Shown: positions 17,584 to 26,641, counted from the first letter of the stretch. The stretch is DNA of 64,000 nucleotides from a gamma proteobacterium HIMB55 (GCA_000227505.4 AGIF02000001.1:764035-828034); one strand, 5' to 3'. Made by a program: numbers and translations. The notes: generated from the sequence alone by a model not told the origin.

Positions 17584-17691
17584 AGCCCTACAGCTCTGAG
17601 TCCCTTATTCCCCAAATCGCGAGAGCCTTAAGGCTTTAAGGCGCTCAATCCCTGAAGACCTTAAGATTAGAAAACGCTGAGCCCGCGGTAC

Positions 17692-18492
17692 TTACAAAAT
17701 CCCGGGGATAATGGCTTTACGCTCTTTCGGATAGTCATCGAAGTTCTTGTGGAACCACTTGTGCGTGAACAGAGCGCGTGGAATCAGGTTGCCTGCGGTC
17801 ATAGCCAGCACAAAAACGGCACCGAGGTTCCAAACCATGATGGCAAAGCCGGTGAATGACAGGATTTCACCGAAGTACTGCGGACACGTCACCCACTTAA
17901 AGCCACCACCGTAAGGAATCTTGTACCGGGGCTCGTCTGGACTTGGGTTGGGCGATCGCAGATTTCTTAGGATGCTGTCTGAGTGCACATTGAGCGTGAA
18001 ACCAATGACATAGATCGCAAGACCAATCTGGAAACGCGGATCGTTAAACCACGCTTCGGTGTACTGGGATCCAAACTCTGTGAGATAAGCCGCGTTGAAA
18101 TAGCCATGCAGGAATAATGTCGCCCAACCTGCAATGACCACACCGAGTGAGAAGCTCGCGGTTGAGCCTGGCTGCACCCGCATTAGCATCGGTGTGACCA
18201 GGGCTCGGTTTGTGTAGTGGAACATCCACACTGCGAGGAAAAACAGCGGCACCGTTTGGTCAGCGTTGGGGCCCATGAAAAACACGATGGGGAAAACAAT
18301 GAGACCCGGCAGTTCCATCAGGATCCATCCGGCTTTGGAGCCTAGCTTGATCCCTTTTGCACGCTTACCACCGCCAAATCGACCGCCGTAAGCCGCTGTA
18401 CCAAAGAAGCTAGAAACCATTACGAGCAATGAATAAGCAAAGCCCACAAGGAGGAGCGTGTCGTAAAGTGTATTGCCGGTGTACCACTGCAT
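17692..18492 (-). CDS. Membrane steroid 5alpha-reductase-family protein (DUF1295-like)
   Basis: A 266-residue polytopic membrane protein with about six hydrophobic helices. I use ATG 18492 (MQWYTGNTLYD), since the upstream extension to 18621 is hydrophilic and lacks a sensible start. The C-terminal third carries the family's cofactor-binding signature: YKIPYGGGFKWVTCPQYFGE, then a conserved HKWFHKNFDDYPKERKAIIP end. Members reduce a C=C conjugated to a ketone with NADPH, as in 3-oxo-5alpha-steroid 4-dehydrogenase. It faces a KstD-like flavoprotein gene across a 155-bp divergent region. Reduction of a 4-ene steroid is inferred; fatty or isoprenoid enones are alternatives. Confidence 0.8.
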   Translation of the reverse strand: MQWYTGNTLYDTLLLVGFAYSLLVMVSSFFGTAAYGGRFGGGKRAKGIKLGSKAGWILMELPGLIVFPIVFFMGPNADQTVPLFFLAVWMFHYTNRALVTPMLMRVQPGSTASFSLGVVIAGWATLFLHGYFNAAYLTEFGSQYTEAWFNDPRFQIGLAIYVIGFTLNVHSDSILRNLRSPNPSPDEPRYKIPYGGGFKWVTCPQYFGEILSFTGFAIMVWNLGAVFVLAMTAGNLIPRALFTHKWFHKNFDDYPKERKAIIPGIL

Positions 18493-18647
18493 ATGCCATG
18501 TCCTGTCTGAGATAAGTTCTGCGGCGCTTAAGGTCGCTCCGTAGCGTTGTGGAAGCAAGCATGGGCCATCGTCCAAACGGAGGCAGAGACCCGCCCAGCA
18601 TGGCGATACATTGGCTGGCATACTGATAAGAAAAGCGGGGGCTTACC

Positions 18648-20111
18648 GTGTCGTTTTCACCCATCTTAGAAAAAGACGTTACCGACTGGGCAGATGAAAA
18701 AGATGTGCTAATCGTTGGCTTTGGCGGTGCAGGAGCCTGTGCCGCGATTGAGGCCTATGATAATGGCGCGTCGGTTGCGATTTTTGAGGCGGCGTCTGAG
18801 AGTGGCGGGTCGACAAAATTGTCTTCAGCCGAGCTGTATCTCGGTGGCGGAACCAAAGTTCAAAAAGCCGTGGGTTATGAGGATTCAGTAGAGGATGTCT
18901 TCGGCTACCTCATGGATTCGAACGGTCCGCAGGCTGATCCGGCCAAAGTGCGGGCTTACGCCGAAGGGGGAGCAGCGCATCTCGATTGGTTAATGGAGCT
19001 CGGCGTGCCTTTCAAAATGTCCGAGTATCCGCAGCGCGCCATGATGGCCCTAACAGACGACTGCTTGTTGTACACCGGCAGCGAGAAAGCCTGGCCCTAT
19101 GTCGAAAAGTACGGGCATGCGCCGCGTGGTCACAATCTCTATGTCGAGGGCGATAACGGCGGACCGCTGTTCGTTAAAATCATCACTGAGGCGGTAGAGA
19201 AGCGCGATATCGACGTGCACATCGAGGCGCGTGCACTGAGGCTTATTGTCGATAGTTACGGTCCTGGGCAGCGTATTGTGGGTCTGGTCGTTCGCGAGGA
19301 CATGGAAGAGCGCTGTTACCGAGCAAACAAAGGGGTTGTTTTGTGTGCGGGTGGCTTCGTTATGAACCCCGAAATGATGCAGCAATACGCGCCCGAGCTG
19401 GCAAAGGCAGGTACTGTGCCAATTGGTAACCCAAACGATACCGGCGGCGGTATCCAAATGGGACTCAGTGTTGGTGCCAGAGCGATCAATATGCACGAGG
19501 GCTTCCTGAGTGTTCCGTTCTATCCACCGGCCACATTGACCCACGGCATCTTTGTTAATGGCCAAGGGCAGCGATTTATCAACGAGGATGCCTACCACGG
19601 CCGCATCGGGTGCTACCTAGTGAAGCAAACCTTTCCCGTCTACCTCGTGCTGAACGTTGAAGACTATGCAGATTATGAAACCGCGAGTTGGCTAGCGGCG
19701 CCGGTTGCAGGGACAGGGGAAACGCTCGCCGAGCTTGCGAGTGAGCTGGAGCTTCCCGACGCTGCACTCGCACAAACGGTGGAAACCTACAATCAAGCAG
19801 CGGCAAGCGGACACGACGAGAAGTTCTACAAGTCCAAGGACTGGTTAAAACCGCTGACCGGGCCTTTTGTTGCGCTCGACTGCACACCGGGTAACGGGGC
19901 GTTCTTCCCGCATTTCACGCTCGGTGGTTTAGATACCACGGTGGATGGGCAGGTGTTGACGTCGCAAGGTGAGGTAATTCCGGGGCTTTATGCAGCAGGG
20001 CGAACGGCCTGCGGTGTCCCGCGTCGCGGTGATGGTTATGCATCCGGGAGCTCTGTCGGCGATGCGACGTTCTCGGGACGCCGTGCCGGCCGTCAAGCGG
20101 CCGCGGCGTAA
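18648..20111 (+). CDS. FAD-dependent oxidoreductase of the fumarate reductase / 3-ketosteroid dehydrogenase superfamily
   Basis: A 487-residue flavoprotein starting at GTG 18648. The FAD dinucleotide motif is VLIVGFGGAGACAAIEA with the GGS capping segment (SESGGSTKLSS), and the C-terminal FAD motif is GLYAAGRTACG. The end reads GDGYASGSSVGDATFSGRRAG. It lacks the Y-x-x-x-G (YPGPG) element of delta1-dehydrogenases that is seen in the kstD at 54120. It may therefore oxidise a different bond, such as 4,5 of 5alpha-steroids, but this is not provable here. It is followed at 21 bp by a SnoaL-like gene in the same direction. Confidence 0.78.
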   Translation: MSFSPILEKDVTDWADEKDVLIVGFGGAGACAAIEAYDNGASVAIFEAASESGGSTKLSSAELYLGGGTKVQKAVGYEDSVEDVFGYLMDSNGPQADPAKVRAYAEGGAAHLDWLMELGVPFKMSEYPQRAMMALTDDCLLYTGSEKAWPYVEKYGHAPRGHNLYVEGDNGGPLFVKIITEAVEKRDIDVHIEARALRLIVDSYGPGQRIVGLVVREDMEERCYRANKGVVLCAGGFVMNPEMMQQYAPELAKAGTVPIGNPNDTGGGIQMGLSVGARAINMHEGFLSVPFYPPATLTHGIFVNGQGQRFINEDAYHGRIGCYLVKQTFPVYLVLNVEDYADYETASWLAAPVAGTGETLAELASELELPDAALAQTVETYNQAAASGHDEKFYKSKDWLKPLTGPFVALDCTPGNGAFFPHFTLGGLDTTVDGQVLTSQGEVIPGLYAAGRTACGVPRRGDGYASGSSVGDATFSGRRAGRQAAAA

Positions 20112-20132
20112 GTCGGCGAAGAGGATAGAGAT

Positions 20133-20774
20133 ATGACTGACTCAGCACTACTGGCACGCATCGATCGATTGGAGTCTATCGATGAGATTCGACAACTGGC
20201 GGCGAAGTACTCACTTGCGCTCGATATGCGCGATATGGATGCCATGGTGAATCTGTTTCCTGAGGATGTGCGCGTCGGTAAGGACAAAGTGGGTCGCGCG
20301 CATTTCAAGCAGTGGATGGATGAGACCTTAAGGGTTCAATTCACGGGAACCTCGCACCACATCGGCAACCACATCATCGAATTTGAAGATCCCGATCGTG
20401 CGGTCGGCGTGGTTTATTCAAAAAACGAGCACGAGACACCGACAGAAGACGGTGGCTGCGAGTGGGTGATCATGCAGATGTTGTACTGGGATCACTACGA
20501 GCGTATCGACGGGCGTTGGTATTTCAAGCGCCGGCTTCCCTGCTATTTCTATGCAACGGATCTCAATAAACCGCCCTGCGGTGATAACAAAATGCGCTGG
20601 CCGGATCGCGATCATTACGACGGCGCGTTTCACAGCTTATTTCCGAGCTGGCAAAAGTTCTGGAGTGAGCCACCGTCTGATGAACTCCCTTCGGTGGCGC
20701 CTCCTGCGCCTTACGAGCAGTTTTTAAAAACCATGCGAGCTGGCACGGAGAACCCGAGCATTCGTACCCGCTAG
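20133..20774 (+). CDS. SnoaL/NTF2-like protein
   Basis: A 213-residue protein with an N-terminal SnoaL-like cone fold: LESIDEIRQLAAKYSLALDMRDMD...LF is the usual opening. A longer C-terminal tail follows (about residues 150-213). Members include small dehydratases, isomerases and ring-hydroxylating-enzyme beta subunits. Many cluster with flavoproteins and SDRs in steroid and aromatic catabolism. A GAGGATAGAG ribosome site precedes the ATG. It lies between a flavoprotein and an Old Yellow Enzyme gene with gaps under 30 bp, so one operon is likely. The specific role is unknown. Confidence 0.78.
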   Translation: MTDSALLARIDRLESIDEIRQLAAKYSLALDMRDMDAMVNLFPEDVRVGKDKVGRAHFKQWMDETLRVQFTGTSHHIGNHIIEFEDPDRAVGVVYSKNEHETPTEDGGCEWVIMQMLYWDHYERIDGRWYFKRRLPCYFYATDLNKPPCGDNKMRWPDRDHYDGAFHSLFPSWQKFWSEPPSDELPSVAPPAPYEQFLKTMRAGTENPSIRTR

Positions 20775-20800
20775 TGGTTTTTGTTTAAAGGATTTGAACT

Positions 20801-21880
20801 ATGGCACTTGAGAACTTGCTGTCGCCCGTGACAGTTGGCGATCTAGCACTTAAAAACCGTGTTGTTATGGCGCCAATGACACGAAGCCGTGCATCGCAAG
20901 CGGATGATTGCGTCTCCGAGCTGCACGAGGCGTATTACTCACAGCGTGCCAACGCAGGACTGATCATCACGGAAGGCGTTCACCCGTCGTTCGATGGCAA
21001 GGGCTATAACCGCACACCGGGTATCTGCAACGAGCAGCATGTTGCTGCCTGGTCCAAAGTGGTAGCCGCCGTGCATAACGAAGGCGGTCTTATTGCTTGT
21101 CAGCTGATGCACTGTGGTCGGGTAGGGCACCCAGACAATAAAGCCCACGGTACGCGCATGCTGGCGCCCTCAGCCGTTGCCGCGCGTGCTGAGATCTTTA
21201 CTGAGCAAGGTATGCAAGCCATGCCGACCCCCGAAGCGATGACGATCGAGGAGGTTCAGGCTGTTATTGAAGACTATCGTCAGGCGGCGGAGCGCTGCCT
21301 TGCGGCAGGTTTTGATGGCGTCGAGTTGCACTGCGCTTCGGGTTATTTACCAGGCCAGTTCCTCGCCTCGGAGAGCAATCTTCGCGGCGATGTCTACGGG
21401 GGCTCACTCGATAATCGTTTGCGCTTCATCGGAGAAGCGATCGACGCGTTGGCGAGTGTGATGGGCGCAGGGCGTGTGGGTCTTCGTATCTCTCCAGGAA
21501 ACCCCTACAACGATCACGTCGATGCCACGCCCGAGACCACCTACGCCGGGCTTCTTAAAATGGCCGAAGGTAAAGGCGTTGCCTGGGTTCATGCGATTCG
21601 CATGCCGTCTACGGGGATCGATAGCCTCTCGCTGACGCGAAACAACTACTCTGGCACGCTGATTGGTAGCGACAGCTACACGGCAGACGAGGCTGAGACC
21701 TGTATTGGAAACAGAGAGGTTGATGCTGTCTCGTTTGGTCGTTTGTATATTGCCAACCCAGATCTTGTGGCTCGCTTTGAGGCGAATGGACCGTTTAACC
21801 AAATGGATAAGCGCACGATTTACGGCGGAGAGGGTGCTGCCGGCTATACGGACTATCCCCTTCTTTCGGGTGATGCATAA
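20801..21880 (+). CDS. Old Yellow Enzyme-type alkene reductase with an unusual H-x-x-S pair
   Basis: A 359-residue FMN ene-reductase of the NemA/OYE class, with the usual N-terminal MAPMTRSRA, QLMHCGRVGHP and YGGSLDNRLRF segments. In family members the substrate carbonyl is held by H-x-x-N or H-x-x-H; here the segment is H177-C-A-S180-G-Y182, so the second donor is serine. The proton-donating tyrosine is kept. The start has AAAGGA upstream. It follows a SnoaL-like gene and precedes an amidohydrolase. Reduction of a dienone or enone intermediate is plausible, but the changed pair may shift the substrate. Confidence 0.85.
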   Translation: MALENLLSPVTVGDLALKNRVVMAPMTRSRASQADDCVSELHEAYYSQRANAGLIITEGVHPSFDGKGYNRTPGICNEQHVAAWSKVVAAVHNEGGLIACQLMHCGRVGHPDNKAHGTRMLAPSAVAARAEIFTEQGMQAMPTPEAMTIEEVQAVIEDYRQAAERCLAAGFDGVELHCASGYLPGQFLASESNLRGDVYGGSLDNRLRFIGEAIDALASVMGAGRVGLRISPGNPYNDHVDATPETTYAGLLKMAEGKGVAWVHAIRMPSTGIDSLSLTRNNYSGTLIGSDSYTADEAETCIGNREVDAVSFGRLYIANPDLVARFEANGPFNQMDKRTIYGGEGAAGYTDYPLLSGDA

Positions 21881-21932
21881 GTTAAGCTGAGCTTGTAACT
21901 TACGCCACGACTGAAATTTGAAGGAAAGCGCC

Positions 21933-22802
21933 ATGCCAATGCCGACCGATGTGCCTGTCATCGACCTGATGCTCGCTGTACCGAATGACGACACCTCAAA
22001 CTTTTATGACTTCATTCGTCCGCTCTTGATGGACGAGCAAAGTCGCCAAATGTTCAAGATGCCGGCGCAATATATGTTCAAGGACCTCCCCAAGGTCGGT
22101 AAACGTGATGACTACATCGCCTATACCTTGGAGAAGATGGACGAGTTCAACATCGAAAAAGCCATGCTCGGCGTCGATGAAGGACAGTACGAGACACAAT
22201 GTGAGGCGGTTAAAAAGCACCCTGATCGCTTCTTTGCCTCCTACGACTGCAATCCTAATAACGGTATGGATGAGGTTCGCAAGATTCGTCGTCTCAAAGA
22301 GGAGTACGACATCAAGTCGGTGAATGCTTTCCCGTCGGGTCTATGTCCTCAGGTCTCGCTGTCTGACAAGAAGTGGTATCCGATTTTTGTGACCTGTATC
22401 GATCTCGATATTCCGTTTTGCCCCTGCGTGGGCGTACCTGGTCCCCGTATTCCTATGGAGCCACAGAAAGTCGAGCACCTCGATGAAATCTGCTGGTTCT
22501 TCCCCGAGCTCAAGGTGGTCATGAAACACGGTGCCGAACCTTGGACCGACCTCGCATGGAAGCTCATGTTGAAGTACGAGAATCTTTATTACATGACCAG
22601 TGCCTTCGCGCCGAAGCATTACCCCAAGGATATTGTTCACTTTGCCAATACCCGCGGGGCGGACAAGATCATGTACGCCGGTTATTTTCCCATGGGGCTC
22701 TCTTTGGAGCGCATCTTTGGCGATATGCCGAACGTGCCGTTCAAAGACGAGGTGTGGCCGAAGTTCCTCCGGGAGAACGCCAAGCGCGTGTTCAAGGTCT
22801 GA
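21933..22802 (+). CDS. Amidohydrolase family 2 protein
   Basis: A 289-residue TIM-barrel protein; ATG 21933 is preferred over an in-frame TTG at 21918 because AAGGAAAG lies just upstream of it. It resembles short amidohydrolase-2 members (ACMSD-like). It opens with VPVIDLML, where the usual DxHxH is not present, then has VVMKHGAEPW and a C-terminal MYAGYFPMGLSLER in the place of the usual 'GSD.P' active-site loop. Several canonical metal ligands therefore look altered. A strong terminator follows, so it is the last gene of the operon that starts at 18648. The reaction is unknown. Confidence 0.72.
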   Translation: MPMPTDVPVIDLMLAVPNDDTSNFYDFIRPLLMDEQSRQMFKMPAQYMFKDLPKVGKRDDYIAYTLEKMDEFNIEKAMLGVDEGQYETQCEAVKKHPDRFFASYDCNPNNGMDEVRKIRRLKEEYDIKSVNAFPSGLCPQVSLSDKKWYPIFVTCIDLDIPFCPCVGVPGPRIPMEPQKVEHLDEICWFFPELKVVMKHGAEPWTDLAWKLMLKYENLYYMTSAFAPKHYPKDIVHFANTRGADKIMYAGYFPMGLSLERIFGDMPNVPFKDEVWPKFLRENAKRVFKV

Positions 22803-22824
22803 GACCGGTTTGCCAAATAGGTAT

Positions 22825-22855
22825 AAAAAACCCCGCACTAAGCGGGGTTTTTCGT
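22825..22855 (+). terminator. Rho-independent terminator after the amidohydrolase gene
   Basis: CCCCGC (22831-22836), loop ACTAA and GCGGGG (22842-22847) are flanked by an A-run and a T-run that extend the stem, followed by TTTTT. The symmetry would allow it to act also on transcripts from the opposite MaoC gene. Confidence 0.92.
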
Positions 22856-22902
22856 TTTTAGGCCGACGGTATTCCCGAGAGTGTTGTTGGTATACAGATG
22901 CC

Positions 22903-23364
22903 TTACGCAGGGAAGTAAACGCTGATTGCATCGACGATGCAGGCTGGCTTCTCGGCACCTTCGGCCTGCATCACGATGCGCAGGACCATTTTGATGCCGC
23001 CGCTAGCCTCTTCGACAGATACGACGGTACCCGTTGCCGATAACTTAGAGCCGACCGTGACAGGGGAAGGGAAACGCGTTTTTTCCGTGCCATAGTTAAC
23101 GCCCATGGCGATGCCCTTTACTTCGATGATCTCAGGCATGAACTTCGCAGCGAGCGACATGGTGAGGTAACCGTGGGCAATTGTGGCGCCAAACGGTCCA
23201 TTCGCGGCTTTCTCTGCATCGATGTGGATCCACTGATGATCACCGGTCGCGTCAGCGAACTGATTGATGCGCTCTTGCGTGATTTCCATACTCGGACTGG
23301 GCCCGAGAGTCTTACCTACAAGGTCATAGAGGTCAGCGGGGGATTCGATAACGGTTTTAGTCAT
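22903..23364 (-). CDS. MaoC-like (R)-specific enoyl-CoA hydratase
   Basis: A 153-residue single hot-dog-fold protein. I use ATG 23364, which has AAGGAAC just upstream; the longer frame to 23403 adds no conserved sequence. The hydratase signature runs through FADATGDHQWIHIDAEKA and FGATIAHGYLTMSL, giving the catalytic D-x-x-x-x-H motif (D and H in GDHQWIH) followed by the hydratase-2 pattern. It hydrates 2-enoyl-CoA thioesters. In steroid degraders MaoC proteins act on side-chain or ring-derived enoyl-CoAs, but this gene stands alone and could equally serve fatty acid metabolism. Confidence 0.85.
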   Translation of the reverse strand: MTKTVIESPADLYDLVGKTLGPSPSMEITQERINQFADATGDHQWIHIDAEKAANGPFGATIAHGYLTMSLAAKFMPEIIEVKGIAMGVNYGTEKTRFPSPVTVGSKLSATGTVVSVEEASGGIKMVLRIVMQAEGAEKPACIVDAISVYFPA

Positions 23365-23729
23365 GCTTTGTTCCTTACAGATTTCAGCGAAATGCTGTCG
23401 CAATATCGCGACGCGTTGTTATTAGCAGGTCCTACTGTGCCACATAAGCTGCTCGGGTGTAGCTATCTCAGGATCGCCGACATCATTGTTTCAGACGATA
23501 AATCCGATTAGTGACTCGCCTCCTCCAAAAGGCATAATGCCAATGAAGCACGGAAGCAAATGTGCAAACAATTTAGTTCGCAACAGCTAGTTGCCAGCAG
23601 GGCGTCGGTACGTTGTAGATACCTTGGAAACCGGATGCAAAAAGGTTTATTGGAAGCGCGCATAAAGTTTGCGGAGAACGCGCAAAAAGCGCACAAGATG
23701 CGCGAAAGTAAGGGGTAAGTGGGGCATTT
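23365..23729. other. 365-bp intergenic region
   Basis: This divergent region lies between the MaoC gene and an SDR. An open frame from ATG 23560 to about 23718 would encode about 52 residues ending in a charged helix (ARIKFAENAQKAHKMRESKG). It has no clear ribosome site or known relatives, so I do not call it. Promoters for both flanking genes should lie here; none is strong enough to mark. Confidence 0.4.
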
Positions 23730-24506
23730 ATGTCAGATCTATCTGGAAAAGTATGCTTGGTGACGGGAGGTGCCGGTCACATTGGTCGTGCGATCTGTGA
23801 GTCGCTTCTGGCTGAAGGTGCTGAGGTGATTGCCGTGGGCCGGCGCGAGCCCGCAGACCCCATCGCATCTGAGGATCGCAAGGCAACGTTCTATAGTGCA
23901 GACATCCGAGATCCCGCTGCCTCTCAAGCACTCATCGATTTTGTGAGCGACCGCTTTGGGCGACTCGATATTCTGGTGAACAATGCGGGTGGCGGCCCAC
24001 CTGTGGCTGCCGCTGATGCGAGCGCGGAGCTGACGCAAAAAATCATCTCACTGAACTTGTTGGCGCCGCTTGTATTGTCGCAGCAGGCGCATTCGCTTCT
24101 GGCTCAAGCGCCAGATGGCGGTTCGATCGTCAATATTGCGAGCGTCAGCGGCGCGCGGCCCTCACCTGGCACAGCCGCCTATGGCGCGGCGAAAGCCGGA
24201 TTACTCAACGTGACAAAGTCGCTGGCAATGGAGTGGGGGCCAACGATACGCGTCAATGCCCTGATTGTGGGTTTGGTACACAACGAGGCGGGTGTTGAGC
24301 ACTACGGTGGTGAGGAGGGCTTTAAACGTGTGGCCGACATGCTGCCACTAAAGCGCATGGCCTCACCGCAGGACGTTGCGAATGCGGTGATGTTGATGTG
24401 CTCTGATCGCGCGTCTTACATCTCAGGCGCCAATTTAGAAGTTGACGGGGGTGGTGAAGTCCCCGTCTTTCTGCATCTTGCTAGCGAGGCGTCGAAAGCC
24501 AAATAG
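23730..24506 (+). CDS. Short-chain dehydrogenase/reductase
   Basis: A 258-residue classical SDR with TGGAGHIG, NNAGGG, catalytic S (NIASVSG) and YGAAK at the expected spacing, and the C-terminal LEVDGGGE pattern. It is most like FabG/glucose-dehydrogenase-type SDRs that oxidise secondary alcohols. The last 26 bp overlap the 3' end of the convergent DUF3604 gene, so the two transcripts are antisense to each other at their ends. The substrate is unknown. Confidence 0.87.
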   Translation: MSDLSGKVCLVTGGAGHIGRAICESLLAEGAEVIAVGRREPADPIASEDRKATFYSADIRDPAASQALIDFVSDRFGRLDILVNNAGGGPPVAAADASAELTQKIISLNLLAPLVLSQQAHSLLAQAPDGGSIVNIASVSGARPSPGTAAYGAAKAGLLNVTKSLAMEWGPTIRVNALIVGLVHNEAGVEHYGGEEGFKRVADMLPLKRMASPQDVANAVMLMCSDRASYISGANLEVDGGGEVPVFLHLASEASKAK

Positions 24507-26490
24507 GTGAGGTCCAAGCGCGCTCACGAATCGTGGGCGAGTAGAACGGATCGGTCTCGGGGTTGGTACAGCAGATACCGTAAATATCGCCCGAGTCGCC
24601 ATTTTGTTTCGCGAGCGCATTAGCGGCATCAGCTTCCGCTGCACAACTCTCGGAGAAGGGGTTTACCCCCGCCGCTTGGCATTGGAGGGTGCTCCACCGG
24701 CAGCTGGGTGTTTCTAAGACACGTGCGTAGTAAAACGCGGACTCGCCGGGGCGATACGTTGGGTCTTCCCAAACGGTACAGAGACTTGCGTGCCCCGGTG
24801 CTGTCGCAGCACAGCTGTTCATGTCGACACCGAGCCCTTGTGTCTCGCTTCCCAAAACGTCAACAACGCGCTCATGGGTCGAACCGTCCTCATCAACCCA
24901 GCCCTTGATGATTTGAACGCGCTCGAGGGGGTTCGCCGGGTGAAGATCGGTACCTTGATCGCGCTGTGCGCTGACAAAGAAGCGGGGCGCCGCATCGCCA
25001 TCCTTCCGTTCGAGTACACCGCCCATCGGAACGCCCGATGCGTAGGCTTGGTCTAGTGCGTCTGGGTCATCACAGAGGTCGGTTTCGTAATCGCCGGCAA
25101 AGAAGCGAACGATCGGGCGTGTGCCGGACGTTGCGTAGGTTTCGCGGTTACGCATGGCTTCGAAGATGGCATCCCGGCGGTTCTCTTCTGCCCAAACCAC
25201 CGCGAGTCCTCCTGGGTTTGAAACAAAGTGGTCTTGGATGTTGCGAAACGTCGCATCACGAGAGCCGAGGTGACCCACGTAATTCTTTTCCATAGCGCCA
25301 CCCGAGGTCGCTGTATGGGTGTCGGTGCTACCAATAAAGCCCTGTCTGAAGGGGTTGACGCCTGTTTCTTGCTCGAGCGCGAGACCGTCTTTCAGGACGT
25401 TACGCATCATATTGCGGCGGTGGAAGCTGGCGACATCGACGGGGAGTCCACGATCTGACCACATCTTTCCGTTCACGCTGCCCAGCATCGCGAGGTTATC
25501 GGAGGGAATTTGCTCGAAGTCACAGAGCTCGTCTTCAGTATCGATACCCACTCCGGCTAGCCGGTCGAAACGGCACTCTGAAGCACCTTTGTGCTGCACC
25601 AGCTCCACCAAGGGCTCGATCTCAAGCCGGTTAATCGCTTCTTCCTCGGTAGCGGGGTCGGGGAACATGAGTCCACCGCCCAAGTTCGGGTTGTGCGGTA
25701 TGGCGAGTACGTCACAGCCAGAATCCGACTCAAGGCACTGTGTACGGAGCTGGCGCCATAGTTCGGGGACAGAGCTGTCGGTATCAAAGACGGAAATAGG
25801 TAGGCGCGTCACTTCTTCGCCTTTGAAAATCACATTTCGGTGTAGGTTGGCCATCTCCTGGCCTTGGGTGTACTCGTATCCTACGAAAGTAGTGAAGCTG
25901 CAGTCCTCAGAGCGATCGTAATGGCGCTCAGCAGCTTGTTGAATGTCATCCCATACGCTCAGAGCGTTTTCTTCGCAATCGCCCAGCGAGCAAACGATGC
26001 CGCGCTCAGGCGCCTCGCCTTCCATGCCGCCTGATACGGTCCATAAACTCGCAGCGTAAAGCTGTATCCATAGGTTCTGAGCGCGTGACATAAGGCAGAC
26101 AGGTGTCCACCATGCGGCTTCGGACCAATCGCTATCGCACAGCGCAACTTCCCCTAAAAACTGACCATGGTCAGTGACCGCTGCAAAGTCGATGGGCCGA
26201 TCGATTTGTGCAGAGATGGTTTGCTCGCCGTAGGCGTCGGGCAGGGTGATGACCTGACCCTTGGCGTACTCGTAGGCGCCGTCTGGGTCGTTTTTCTGAT
26301 TCGAGAGAAAGGAGTCGAAAGAATATCGGGTGTGGATATGAAGATCCCCGAAAAACGGCAGCTTTGTCTCTGACGAAACAGCGCAGGGTAGCTCATTAGC
26401 CTGCGCCGATAGACTACTGAGTATCCCCAGGGTCAAGACCGAGGCTAAAGCGGTGCTTTCTACAATTTTTTGTCCCAGTGTTTTGCTCAT
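24481..26490 (-). CDS. Exported DUF3604 family protein with PHP-like metal site (paralogue 2)
   Basis: A 669-residue protein with a clear signal peptide (residues 1-31, ending SAQA). It shares the metal-site motifs of the 15634 paralogue: FFGDLHIHTRYSFDSF, VTDHGQFLG, AIPHNPNLGGG and GSTDTHTATSG. It also has many cysteines in its extra loops, which fits an oxidising periplasm. The catalytic role is unknown; a metal-dependent hydrolase is likely from the His/Asp pattern. It is transcribed towards an SDR gene and overlaps it by 26 bp. The two copies are clearly diverged, so they are old paralogues and not a recent duplication. Confidence 0.82.
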   Translation of the reverse strand: MSKTLGQKIVESTALASVLTLGILSSLSAQANELPCAVSSETKLPFFGDLHIHTRYSFDSFLSNQKNDPDGAYEYAKGQVITLPDAYGEQTISAQIDRPIDFAAVTDHGQFLGEVALCDSDWSEAAWWTPVCLMSRAQNLWIQLYAASLWTVSGGMEGEAPERGIVCSLGDCEENALSVWDDIQQAAERHYDRSEDCSFTTFVGYEYTQGQEMANLHRNVIFKGEEVTRLPISVFDTDSSVPELWRQLRTQCLESDSGCDVLAIPHNPNLGGGLMFPDPATEEEAINRLEIEPLVELVQHKGASECRFDRLAGVGIDTEDELCDFEQIPSDNLAMLGSVNGKMWSDRGLPVDVASFHRRNMMRNVLKDGLALEQETGVNPFRQGFIGSTDTHTATSGGAMEKNYVGHLGSRDATFRNIQDHFVSNPGGLAVVWAEENRRDAIFEAMRNRETYATSGTRPIVRFFAGDYETDLCDDPDALDQAYASGVPMGGVLERKDGDAAPRFFVSAQRDQGTDLHPANPLERVQIIKGWVDEDGSTHERVVDVLGSETQGLGVDMNSCAATAPGHASLCTVWEDPTYRPGESAFYYARVLETPSCRWSTLQCQAAGVNPFSESCAAEADAANALAKQNGDSGDIYGICCTNPETDPFYSPTIRERAWTSPIWLSTPR

Positions 26491-26641
26491 CGTTCTGTCG
26501 GCCTCTTTCTTATTCTTCGTTTCTGGTGATCAAGCGGCTCGCATTTGCCAGATTTTTTAGCGATGGGAGCGCCCTGAACGCCCAGCATTGCCGCACCCTG
26601 CGACGCGGCCGCTCTTTAAGCCTACGGCCACTGCTGACGGC

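Noticed and set aside
17615-17645. CCTTAAGGCTTTAAGG region between convergent genes as a terminator
   Set aside because: Palindromic but lacks a GC-rich stem and a T-run.
22341-22958. Minus-strand open frame of 205 codons over the amidohydrolase end and the terminator
   Set aside because: It would be translated through a strong terminator and has no recognisable motifs.
23560-23718. Small open frame of about 52 codons with a charged C-terminal helix
   Set aside because: No ribosome site, no family resemblance and no sign of conservation to judge; kept only as a note.
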